Below are positions 1 to 7,441 of a DNA stretch of 64,000 nt, in pieces. Source of the DNA: Chloroflexota bacterium (GTDB lineage: Bacteria > Chloroflexota > Limnocylindria > Limnocylindrales > CSP1-4); NCBI GenBank assembly GCA_019637815.1, contig JAHBUZ010000015.1, forward strand, positions 1 through 64,000, written 5' to 3'. Positions within the stretch are counted from its first letter, which is position 1, and every line of letters begins with the position of its first letter. A program made the translations under genes and the position numbers. A model generated the notes under the pieces. It had not been told where the DNA came from. It did no database searches and worked only from the letters and a program-made list of their open reading frames with translations.

Positions 1-33
1 AGGCGCCGATCGCATGATCGGACGACGCGATCG

Positions 34-39
34 TATACT
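34..39 (+). promoter_or_regulatory. candidate -10 box of a leaderless argR-like promoter
   Basis: The hexamer TATACT lies 6 bases before the GTG at 46. This places transcription initiation at or next to the start codon, and no Shine-Dalgarno sequence could fit in between. No clear -35 is visible in the few bases available upstream. Confidence 0.5.
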
Positions 40-45
40 CGCCGC

Positions 46-597
46 GTGACAGCACAGCCGTGGATGCATGACGAGCGTGGGCGTGTGGGCCGCAGAGGCA
101 AGCGTGACCGACAGCTCATCGTGCGGGAGCTCATCGGCCGGCATCCGGTCTCCAGCCAGCAGGAGCTGGTGGACCTGCTGGCTGAGCGCGGGTTCAGCGT
201 GACCCAGGCCACCGTGAGCCGGGACATCGCGGAGCTCGGCCTCGTCAAGGTCGCCCGTGCGGACCGCCACGTCTATGCGGCCCCCGAGGATCTGACCCAG
301 GCGACCGCGAGCGACGCACCGCTCATCCGCCTGCTGGCGGACCTGCCCGTGACGATCCGGCGCTCCGGCCTCACCCTGTTGCTCATCACCTCGGCGGGCA
401 TGGCCAGCGCGCTCTCCCAGGCGATCGACGAATCGACCTTCCAGGAGCAGGAGGGCACGCTCGCCGGCGAGAACACGGTGCTCGTCCTGTTCGCGGATGA
501 GACCCGGCTCGAGCGCTGGCGCGCGACCCTGGAGCGATACCGTCGCGGGGACGCCGAGCCAGGCGCGCGACGGGACGTGACCCGACGACCGACATGA
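46..597 (+). CDS. argR: ArgR-family transcriptional regulator with altered effector site
   Basis: Residues about 15-80 form the ArgR winged helix (SSQQELVDLL, then VTQATVSRDIAELGLVKV). The C-terminal half carries the ArgR oligomerisation and effector fold, with GMASALSQAID and EGTLAGENT. In characterised ArgR/AhrC proteins the last motif is GT-x-AG-DD-T and the two Asp residues bind L-arginine; here they read Glu-Asn. At 183 aa it is somewhat longer than typical ArgR (about 150), with extra basic residues at both ends. I chose the GTG start because a TATACT box lies 6 bases upstream; ATG 64 is the alternative. No arginine gene is adjacent, although the window begins here. Family call is firm; arginine sensing is doubtful. 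Confidence 0.85.
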   Translation: MTAQPWMHDERGRVGRRGKRDRQLIVRELIGRHPVSSQQELVDLLAERGFSVTQATVSRDIAELGLVKVARADRHVYAAPEDLTQATASDAPLIRLLADLPVTIRRSGLTLLLITSAGMASALSQAIDESTFQEQEGTLAGENTVLVLFADETRLERWRATLERYRRGDAEPGARRDVTRRPT

Positions 598-627
598 CAC
601 GTATCGAATGCATCGAACGGAGGACGG

Positions 628-1347
628 ATGCCCACCACCGCTGATGGGTCCCTGAAGATCCTCGTCGTCGACGATGAGCCCGCCATGGTGGGCGCGCTCG
701 GCGCGCTGCTCGGCCAGGCCGGGCATCGCATCGTGGCCGCGTACGACGGCGATGAGGCGCTGCGCCGCTTCAACGAGGACGAGCCTGACCTGGTGCTGCT
801 GGACCTCGCCATGCCGGGGCTCGATGGCGCCACGGTCTGCCAGCGCATCCGCGAGCACAGCGATGTGCCCATCGTCGTGGTCTCCGGGGAACGGGACCGG
901 GCGGCGACGGTCGAGCTGCTCGACCTGGGCGCCGATGACTACATCCGCAAGCCGTTCCGCGCGGACGAGCTGCTGGCGCGCGTGCGCGCCGTCGCCCGTC
1001 GGACCGCCAGCACACCCCGGACACGCCCCACCCCGGACACGGAGCCTGCCGCTCCGACCGGCTGGGAGCTCGACCGTCGCCGCCATGAGATCCGCTGGCA
1101 GGGCACCCCGGTGCCGGCCACGGTGACCGAGTTCCGGTTGCTCCGCGAGCTGGTCGGTCGCCTGGGCGAGGTCGTCTCCCACGACGACCTGCTGAAGGCG
1201 GGCTGGCCCGATGTTCCCGATCCCGACCCACTGTGGCTGAAGCCGCACCTGGCACGCCTGCGCGAGAAGCTCGTGCATGCGGGGGCACCCATCCCGGTGG
1301 CCGTGCGGGGCGTGGGCTACATCCTCGAGGAATCTCCGGCAGCCTGA
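628..1347 (+). CDS. OmpR/PhoB-type response regulator
   Basis: A DNA-binding two-component response regulator of 239 aa. The receiver domain (about residues 8-125) begins KILVVDDE, has the phospho-acceptor Asp in LVLLDLAMPG and the conserved Lys in YIRKPF. The C-terminal winged helix (about 145-235) ends in the VRGVGYILEE wing typical of OmpR/KdpE proteins. GGAGG at 619-623 precedes the ATG by 4 bases. No kinase is directly attached. The nearest is the GAF-histidine kinase on the opposite strand beyond amt, so pairing with it is only a guess. Confidence 0.92.
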   Translation: MPTTADGSLKILVVDDEPAMVGALGALLGQAGHRIVAAYDGDEALRRFNEDEPDLVLLDLAMPGLDGATVCQRIREHSDVPIVVVSGERDRAATVELLDLGADDYIRKPFRADELLARVRAVARRTASTPRTRPTPDTEPAAPTGWELDRRRHEIRWQGTPVPATVTEFRLLRELVGRLGEVVSHDDLLKAGWPDVPDPDPLWLKPHLARLREKLVHAGAPIPVAVRGVGYILEESPAA

Positions 1348-1461
1348 GACCGGGGAGTCGGAGCGCGTCGGTGCGGATGTGCCCGATCACGCAACCGAAG
1401 TGCCCCCGAAGCGCTCCTGAAGGTCCACCGCCTCGGTGCTGACCCAGCGCCCACGCGCTCC

Positions 1462-1467
1462 TAGCCT
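1462..1467 (+). promoter_or_regulatory. possible -10 box upstream of amt
   Basis: TAGCCT lies about 65 bases before the amt ATG, in the 185-base gap after the response regulator. No good -35 is seen, so this is a weak call. Confidence 0.25.
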
Positions 1468-1532
1468 CTGGCGATCGCACGGGCCCGGTGTGTTAGCCCT
1501 TCTGACGCCCGGCGAAGAGGAGGTGCGCTCGC

Positions 1533-2765
1533 ATGAACAACGGAGATACCGCCTGGCTGCTCGTCTCGGCAGCCCTGGTGATGCTGATGCTGCCGGGCCT
1601 GGCCCTGTTCTATGGGGGTCTGGTCCGGCGCAAGAACGTGCTGTCGACGATCATGCACAGCTTCTTCGGGCTGGCGCTCGTGACCATCGTGTGGGTGGTC
1701 GTCGGCTTCGGTATCGCGTTCGGCCCGTCCGTCGGCGGGTGGGGGCTCTTCGGTGACCCGACGTCACTGCTGTTCCTGAACGGCGTGGGCATGGAGCCCA
1801 GTGAGACCTACGCCGACACCATCCCGTTCGTGCTGTTCGCGGGCTTCCAGCTGATGTTCGCGGCCATCACACCCGCGCTCATCACCGGGGCGTTCGCGGA
1901 GCGCAAGAAGTTCGCCGCGTTCGTGACCTTCACCATCGTGTGGTCCATCTTCATCTACTCGCCGCTCGCCCACATGGTCTGGTCGACGGATGGCTGGCTG
2001 GCTGGCCTGGGTGCCCTGGACTTCGCCGGCGGCACGGTGGTCCATATCTCGTCGGGCGTCTCCGCGCTCGTGGTCGCACTCATGATCGGCTCGCGCCGCA
2101 AGAACGGCGAGAAGATGGATCCGCACGATGTGCCCATGACGGTCCTTGGCGCGGGCCTGCTGTGGTTCGGCTGGTTCGGCTTCAATGCCGGCTCTGCCGT
2201 CGCCGCCAACGGTGCGGCCGCGATGGCCTTCGTGGTCACGACCATCGCCGCCTCGGCCGGCATGATCAGCTGGGTCGGTGTCCAGTACGCGCGCACCAAG
2301 AAGGTCTCGGTGGTCGGTGCCGCAGCCGGTGCGGTCGCGGGCCTCGTGGCCATCACGCCGGCAGCCGGCTTCGTGGGCGTCGCTGGCGCGCTGGTCATCG
2401 GCTTCGTGGTCGGTGGCCTCTCGTACCTGGTCGCTGGCCTGCTCCGGGAGCGGCTCCACATCGACGACGCGCTCGACGTCTTCGCGGTCCACGGCGCTGG
2501 CGGCATGTGGGGCGCCATCGCGACCGGTATCTTCGCGACCACGGCCGTCACCGGCGTGGACGGTGCCAAGGGCCTCCTTGAAGGTGACCCGCAGCAGCTC
2601 GTCAACCAGATCATCGCGGTCGCCTTCACGGTGGTGTTCGCAGCCGTCGGGACCGCGATCATCATGACCATCGTGAACACGGTCTTCGGGGCACGTGTCC
2701 CCGAGGAGCACGAGGAGATCGGGCTGGACCTCGCGGTCCATGGCGAGGCGGCCTACCAGGCCTGA
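1533..2765 (+). CDS. amt: Ammonium transporter (Amt family)
   Basis: An inner-membrane ammonium channel of 410 aa, normal length for Amt/MEP/Rh proteins, with about eleven hydrophobic segments. The twin pore histidines are visible: His171 in VVHISSGVSALV and His320 in AVHGAGGMWG. The N-terminus has the family pattern LMLPGLALFYGGLVRRKN. AGGAGG at 1518-1523 lies 9 bases before the ATG. Amt genes are usually paired with a PII protein gene (glnK), but none is adjacent; the next bases hold a strong hairpin. Together with gltB 5 kb away this gives ammonium uptake and assimilation. Confidence 0.96.
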   Translation: MNNGDTAWLLVSAALVMLMLPGLALFYGGLVRRKNVLSTIMHSFFGLALVTIVWVVVGFGIAFGPSVGGWGLFGDPTSLLFLNGVGMEPSETYADTIPFVLFAGFQLMFAAITPALITGAFAERKKFAAFVTFTIVWSIFIYSPLAHMVWSTDGWLAGLGALDFAGGTVVHISSGVSALVVALMIGSRRKNGEKMDPHDVPMTVLGAGLLWFGWFGFNAGSAVAANGAAAMAFVVTTIAASAGMISWVGVQYARTKKVSVVGAAAGAVAGLVAITPAAGFVGVAGALVIGFVVGGLSYLVAGLLRERLHIDDALDVFAVHGAGGMWGAIATGIFATTAVTGVDGAKGLLEGDPQQLVNQIIAVAFTVVFAAVGTAIIMTIVNTVFGARVPEEHEEIGLDLAVHGEAAYQA

Positions 2766-2792
2766 CACATCGGGATGGTCGATCACGACCAG

Positions 2793-2822
2793 CGCCCCGG
2801 GTCCGAGGAGGGGCCCGGGGCG
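2793..2822 (+). terminator. Strong hairpin after amt, probable terminator
   Basis: CGCCCCGGGTCC (2793-2804) pairs with GGGCCCGGGGCG (2811-2822): 12 pairs including one T-G wobble, with a 6-base loop GAGGAG. It starts 28 bases after the amt stop. There is no real T-tract after it, as is common in very GC-rich genomes. Confidence 0.6.
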
Positions 2823-3062
2823 TTCCCGTGTCCAGGAGCGATCCCCATCGAGCGGGCGATCCATCGGACGGATGCCACGCACGACCGCGGGCCATCCCTC
2901 GGGCTGCAACCGTCTCGCAACCGATCCGACACCCACCGGGCGCCTGTCGCCGTGGTCGGGCGGGCGTACCCTCGGCATCCCCCTGCCGGACCGGGCGCCG
3001 TGCCCATCCCGTCCCGTCGACCCGTGGTCGAGCCGGCAGCGAGCAGCACGCGAGCGACCGAC

Positions 3063-3272
3063 ATGATCACCAACTGGCTCCCCGCTCCCGATGCCCGCGG
3101 TCCGGTCACGTGTGACCGGTGCGGCTGTCGACTCCAGCAGGTCGGCGTCGAGGTGTGGCGGCACTTCCCGTCGACCGAGTCGGACCAGGACGCGCGTGGC
3201 TGCCGACCGGTGTGCGTCGACGATGAGCACGATCGGTTCGGTCACGTGCTGGAGACCGCACCGCTCCACTGA
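3063..3272 (+). CDS. Small hypothetical protein with Cys-rich motif
   Basis: A possible 69-aa protein. I do not recognise it. Near the N-terminus it has a C-x2-C-x-C cluster (CDRCGC), followed later by a second Cys pair (CRPVC) and an acidic/His stretch, which could bind one zinc ion. The reading frame is open further upstream, but the residues before Met 3063 look like non-coding translation. No convincing ribosome-binding site precedes the ATG. The 297 bases between amt and this ATG hold only the amt hairpin. Confidence 0.4.
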   Translation: MITNWLPAPDARGPVTCDRCGCRLQQVGVEVWRHFPSTESDQDARGCRPVCVDDEHDRFGHVLETAPLH

Positions 3273-3362
3273 GCGCTCGCGGCCACGGCGCTCCACGGGC
3301 TCGGGGCCACTGCGCTCCCTGAGCGATCGCGGCCGCGCCGCTCCCCCGAGCGTCGGCCGCTC

Positions 3363-4706
3363 CTAGACGGCCGGCTCGGGCCTCGTCTGCCGGAGCGTCA
3401 GCACGAACTGCGATCCCGCAGGCTCCCGGTCCTCGACCACCAGGTCCCCGTGCATCGCGCGTGCCAGGTGACGCGCGGCGAACAGGCCGATGCCCGCACC
3501 CCGCGGTGAGTCGTCCAGCCGCACGAACGGCTCGAAGATGCGCTCCCGCCACTCGCGGGGGATACCCGGCCCATCGTCCGTGACCGCGATGTGGGCGAGT
3601 CCGTCCCACTGCCAGCCGTAGATGTCGATGGTGCCGCCCACGGGTGCGTACTTGGATGCGTTCTCGAGCATGTAGCCCAGGAGGCGTCGGAGCATCTCGT
3701 CTGAGCCCCACGCCAGGAGCGGGTCGTCCCGGAAGGTCGTCTCGAGCGTGTGCCGGCGGAGCATCGGTGACAGGATGCGTGCCTCCTCCTGGACCAGCGC
3801 AGCGAGGTCCAGGCGTGCCAGCTCCACGCGGGCGTTCGGGAAGACCCGGAGGCTGTCGAGGATGGAGTCCACGGTCCGGTCGAGCCGGTCCACCTGGGTG
3901 AGCGCCTCCGACTCCCAGACCGCGGCGTCCGGCTGCTCGGTCGCCTGGACCCGACCACCCAGCAGCTCCACGTACGCGCGGACCACCGCGAGCGGCGTGC
4001 GCAGCGCATGCGTCACCACGGCGATGAGGTTCGCGCGCGCCTCGTCGATGGCCCGCAGCGCCTCCACCTGGGCGACCGCCTCCTGCTGGAGTCGCTGCTT
4101 CTCGAGGGTGCCCGCGAGCAGACCCGCGAGCGTCTCCAGGAAGTCCACATCGGCAGGCCCGAACTCGCGGCGCTCGATGGTCTGGACGTTGAGCACCCCC
4201 ACGACCTCGTCGCCCCACAGCAGGGGCACCGAGCACATCGAGGTGTAGCGCGCCTGGTCCACCTCCCGGATCCACGCGAAGCGGGGATCCACGTTCACGT
4301 CCACGCTCGTGATGGGTGAGCGCTGCCGAGCGGCGAGACCGGTGAGCCCCTCCCCCAGGCCCAGCCACGCCCGACCCACGGCCTCCTGGTCGAGGCCGTC
4401 GGTGGCGGCGAGCGTGAGCCCGGCCCGGTCACGGTCCATGAGATAGAGCGAGCACACATCGGCCCGCGCTGCGGCCCGCGCGCGATCGAGGATCGTGCCC
4501 ATCAGCTCCTCGAAGGTGCGCGCGGAGGCCATCACTCGTGCCACCTCCGCGAGGAACGTCAGCTCATCGAGACGGCGGGTCGTCTCCGCGGGAGGCAGGG
4601 CCTCGGTGGCGGTCACGTCCCTGCCGGCCGCCGGTTCCGGCGCGGCGGGTGGCTCCGGCACCGCAGGCGGCGGCGGTGTGGCGATGGGTCGGGCGATCTC
4701 GGGCAC
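3363..4706 (-). CDS. GAF-domain sensor histidine kinase
   Basis: A soluble sensor kinase of 447 aa from the chosen GTG at 4706. After a Pro/Ala-rich N-terminus come a GAF domain (about residues 45-204), a HisKA dimerisation domain with phospho-acceptor His233 in VVTHALRTPL, and an HATPase domain with the N-box (LENASKYAPVGG) and G-boxes (DDGPGIP, GAGIGLFAARHLA). There are no membrane segments, so the signal is probably cytosolic. The frame stays open to 4874, but that would run deep into the upstream antiporter gene. GTG 4706 lies 31 bases after the antiporter stop, so the two are likely one operon. The start is uncertain because no clear Shine-Dalgarno is present. Confidence 0.88.
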   Translation of the reverse strand: MPEIARPIATPPPPAVPEPPAAPEPAAGRDVTATEALPPAETTRRLDELTFLAEVARVMASARTFEELMGTILDRARAAARADVCSLYLMDRDRAGLTLAATDGLDQEAVGRAWLGLGEGLTGLAARQRSPITSVDVNVDPRFAWIREVDQARYTSMCSVPLLWGDEVVGVLNVQTIERREFGPADVDFLETLAGLLAGTLEKQRLQQEAVAQVEALRAIDEARANLIAVVTHALRTPLAVVRAYVELLGGRVQATEQPDAAVWESEALTQVDRLDRTVDSILDSLRVFPNARVELARLDLAALVQEEARILSPMLRRHTLETTFRDDPLLAWGSDEMLRRLLGYMLENASKYAPVGGTIDIYGWQWDGLAHIAVTDDGPGIPREWRERIFEPFVRLDDSPRGAGIGLFAARHLARAMHGDLVVEDREPAGSQFVLTLRQTRPEPAV

Positions 4707-4737
4707 AGGGGGATGGTGGGCCGATGACGCGGAACGG

Positions 4738-6555
4738 TCAAACGCCGCCGGGGCGCGGCGGATCGGCGTCACTGCCGGTCGAGCGGGTGAACGTGGATCG
4801 AGCCATGGCATACGGGCGGCCGCTGCGACCACGCAGACCCTGGGCGATGGCCTCCGCCTCGCGCATGCTGACACCGAAGCGCGTGAGCACGTAGCGCGTC
4901 ATCTGGACCGCCACCTCCAGCTCGCCCAGGACGGCCTGGGTGTCACCGCCCATGCCCACGAACACGTCGCGCTCATGCTCGCTGTGGGTGCGCACCACGA
5001 CCGGCACCCGGGGCGCCACCTGGCGAGCACGATCCACGATGAGTCGCGCTGCGTGGGCGTCGCTGATGGCCACGATGAGCACCCGCGCCGAATCGATGTG
5101 CGCGTGCTGGAGGATCTCCGGGTTGGCCGCGTCGCCGAAGAGCGTGACGGTGCCCTGGGCACGCAGGCGCGTCGTCTCGTGCCGGTCGTCGGTGATGACC
5201 GCGTACGTGAAGCCACGTCGCTCCAGGGCGGACGTGATGAGCCGACCCACGCGTCCGTGGCCACACACGATGGCGTGGTTGCGGAGCGCCTCCTCGGGAT
5301 GCGACCGGTCGAGCGTCGTGACGTCCCGGTCCGAGCGGTGGCTGAGCCGCTCCAGCACGGGCACGCCCTCCGCCCAGCGGGTGAGCGGGTCCACCAGCCG
5401 GAACATCAGCGGGTTGAGCGTGATGGAGATGAGCGCCGCCGCCACCACGACCTGGAGCGCATCGTCCGGCACCAGCCCGAGGGTCACGCCGAGCGTCACG
5501 AGGATGAACGTGAACTCGCCCACCTGGGACAGGGCGGCTGCCACCGTGATGCCGATGCGCGACGGATAGCCGAGACCCAGCACGACGCCATACGCCGCCA
5601 CGAACTTCACGAGGATGACCACGGCGGTCACGATGAGCACCGGCAGCGGGTTCTGGAAGATCCAGCCCGGATCGACCATCATGCCCACGGACACGAAGAA
5701 CAGCACCGAGAACGTATCCCGCAGGGGTGTCGCCTCGGCGGCCGCCTGATGGCTGAGGTCCGACTCGCTGACCACGGCACCCGCCAGGAACCCACCCAGG
5801 GCGAGCGACACGCCGAACACCTCGTAGCCGAGGTACGAGACGCCGATGGCGAGGGTCAGCACCGCGAGCACGAACAGCTCGCGCGAGCGCTCGCGGGCGA
5901 CGAGATCGAGGATCCGGGGCACGAGACGCATCCCCACGACGAGCATGATCGCCGCGAAGATCCCGGCGAGGACGAGCGCCACGACGAGCTCCTGGAGCGC
6001 CTCCACGAGGGAGCCACCGGCACCCGTGAGCAGGGGTGCCGCGCTCGGCAGCAGCACCAGGATGACGATCGTGAACAGGTCCTCGACGATGAGCCAGCCG
6101 ACGGCGACACGGCCCTGGACCGAATCCAGCTCACCCCGCTCGATGAGCGCCCGCAACAGCACCACGGTGCTCGCGACGGAGATGGCGAGACCGAGCACCA
6201 GGCCACCCACGATGCCCCAGCCCAGGAGCACGCCCACGACGGTCCCGAAGATGGTCGTCAGGAGGCTCTGGCCGACCGCTCCCGGGATCGCCACGCCCCG
6301 CACCGCGAGCAGGTCCTTGATGGAGAAGTGGATGCCGGTGCCGAACATGAGCAGCACCACGCCCAGCTCCGCGAGCTCGATGGCGATGGCGCCATCCGCC
6401 ACGTAGCCCACGGTATAGGGACCGATGAGCACGCCCGCCGCGAGATAGCCGATGAGCGTCGGGAGCCGGAGCCGGCGCGCCACCATACCGAGCGCGAATG
6501 CCAGCGACAGACCCACGGCGATGGTGGCGATGACGACGGGCGTGTGGTGGTCCAC
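4738..6555 (-). CDS. KefB-type cation:proton antiporter with RCK domain
   Basis: A 605-aa CPA2-family monovalent cation/proton antiporter. The first about 390 residues form the Na+/H+ exchanger membrane domain with 12 or so helices. After a linker, an RCK/TrkA-N Rossmann domain begins IVCGHGRVGRLI and would bind NAD(H) or nucleotide to gate transport; it continues to the C-terminus. In KefB/KefC-like proteins this arrangement exports K+ in exchange for H+. The start is GTG, with CGGAG about 9 bases upstream. It is divergent from a TetR gene and the two promoters overlap, so TetR control is plausible. The downstream kinase follows closely. Confidence 0.9.
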   Translation of the reverse strand: MDHHTPVVIATIAVGLSLAFALGMVARRLRLPTLIGYLAAGVLIGPYTVGYVADGAIAIELAELGVVLLMFGTGIHFSIKDLLAVRGVAIPGAVGQSLLTTIFGTVVGVLLGWGIVGGLVLGLAISVASTVVLLRALIERGELDSVQGRVAVGWLIVEDLFTIVILVLLPSAAPLLTGAGGSLVEALQELVVALVLAGIFAAIMLVVGMRLVPRILDLVARERSRELFVLAVLTLAIGVSYLGYEVFGVSLALGGFLAGAVVSESDLSHQAAAEATPLRDTFSVLFFVSVGMMVDPGWIFQNPLPVLIVTAVVILVKFVAAYGVVLGLGYPSRIGITVAAALSQVGEFTFILVTLGVTLGLVPDDALQVVVAAALISITLNPLMFRLVDPLTRWAEGVPVLERLSHRSDRDVTTLDRSHPEEALRNHAIVCGHGRVGRLITSALERRGFTYAVITDDRHETTRLRAQGTVTLFGDAANPEILQHAHIDSARVLIVAISDAHAARLIVDRARQVAPRVPVVVRTHSEHERDVFVGMGGDTQAVLGELEVAVQMTRYVLTRFGVSMREAEAIAQGLRGRSGRPYAMARSTFTRSTGSDADPPRPGGV

Positions 6556-6625
6556 GAACGAGGCTCCGGGTCCGGCGGGGTGGAGGACTCCTGCTGCGCT
6601 GGCTGCGGTCGCTGGACAGCGAGGA

Positions 6626-6648
6626 TATCATACCCGGCAGTATGGATA
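6626..6648. promoter_or_regulatory. Overlapping divergent -10 boxes inside an operator-like inverted repeat
   Basis: TATCAT (6626-6631, plus) and TATGAT (6632-6627, minus) share the same bases, so one element can serve both tetR and the antiporter. They lie within an inverted repeat, TATCATAC (6626-6633) facing GTATGGATA (6640-6648), with arms equal except for one extra base. The right arm covers the tetR ATG at 6642. TetR autoregulation with co-control of the antiporter is the natural reading, but it is inferred. Confidence 0.55.
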
Positions 6649-7268
6649 CGGAGCAGCCGCTGCGGCCGGGCCGGAGCGGACGTCCTCGCAGCCGTGCCGC
6701 GGATCAGGCGATCCTGCGCGCCACCGTGGAGCTCATCGCGGACAGCGGCATCCACGCCGTGAGCCTCGATGCGGTCGCAGCGCGCGCGCACGCCGGCAAG
6801 GACACCATCTATCGGCGCTGGGCCCACAAGGATGAGCTCATGGAGGCGGCCCTGCGCCACGCCCTCCGGCCGAGCCCACGGATCAGCCTGAGCACGGACG
6901 CCCGAGCGGACCTGCGCGCCCACCTCCAGGCACTCGCACGCGCGCTGTCCCGACCGCCGCTGCGGACGGTGCTGCGCGAGGCGATCGCCGAGGCACCCCG
7001 CGACCCGATGGTGGCCGCGAGCCTCGATCGCTTCCGGATGGGCCATGAGGCCGCGATGGCGCGGCTCGTGGGTCGCTGCCTGGATGACGCACGAGCGGAC
7101 GACGACCCTCGGCCCGACGACCAGGACGCCCGGACGCTCGCGGCCCTGTTCCTGGGCGCCCTGGTGGGTGACCGGCTGATGCCCGGCGTGGCCACCGACC
7201 CGGACGGCGAGATCCTGCTCCCGTGGGTCGTGGCAGCCCTCCTGGACGGGGCTCGCCACCAGGCCTGA
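6642..7268 (+). CDS. TetR/AcrR-family transcriptional regulator
   Basis: A 208-aa dimeric repressor-type protein. Residues about 18-65 are a TetR helix-turn-helix (AILRATVELIADSGIHAVSLDAVAARA, then KDTIYRRWAHKDEL). The remainder is a helical ligand-binding domain of the AcrR C-terminal type. The ATG is only 10 bases after the TATCAT box and lacks a Shine-Dalgarno, consistent with a leaderless or near-leaderless message. It is divergent from the antiporter across 86 bases that contain an operator-like inverted repeat. The ligand is unknown. Confidence 0.9.
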   Translation: MDTEQPLRPGRSGRPRSRAADQAILRATVELIADSGIHAVSLDAVAARAHAGKDTIYRRWAHKDELMEAALRHALRPSPRISLSTDARADLRAHLQALARALSRPPLRTVLREAIAEAPRDPMVAASLDRFRMGHEAAMARLVGRCLDDARADDDPRPDDQDARTLAALFLGALVGDRLMPGVATDPDGEILLPWVVAALLDGARHQA

Positions 7269-7382
7269 CCCTCGGCGAACCGCCGCGCGCGAGACGCCGT
7301 AACCCATTCGCAACCGTGTCAGAACCCTGCTGGTGCTGACCACCCCGTCCATGCGGCGTACGGTCACGGTCCATCCCGAGCA

Positions 7383-7413
7383 CGACGGGGTCCGGAGGGG
7401 CCGGATCCCGTCG
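7383..7413 (+). promoter_or_regulatory. Very stable hairpin in the gltB 5' leader
   Basis: CGACGGGGTCCGG (7383-7395) pairs with CCGGATCCCGTCG (7401-7413): 13 pairs with one G-U, and a 5-base loop AGGGG. It ends 28 bases before the gltB ATG. The loop exposes a purine-rich stretch resembling a Shine-Dalgarno. It could be an attenuator-like or translational control element. Its role is inferred. Confidence 0.4.
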
Positions 7414-7441
7414 GGTCGCCGTCCCCGCGAGGTCCTCATCG

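Noticed and set aside
1764..3296. Long minus-strand open frame (510 codons) over amt
   Set aside because: Its product is a His/Arg/Asp-rich string without motifs, opposite a perfect Amt gene. It is an antisense shadow caused by high GC.
4495..6762. 755-codon plus-strand frame over the kinase and antiporter genes
   Set aside because: Low-complexity His/Asp/Glu/Arg product with no fold. The opposite strand has conserved kinase and antiporter motifs throughout.
2793..7413. Shared glutamine riboswitch at amt and gltB based on the similar hairpins
   Set aside because: One hairpin follows amt and the other precedes gltB, and neither matches known glutamine riboswitch structure. The similarity is limited to a GGAGGGG-like core.
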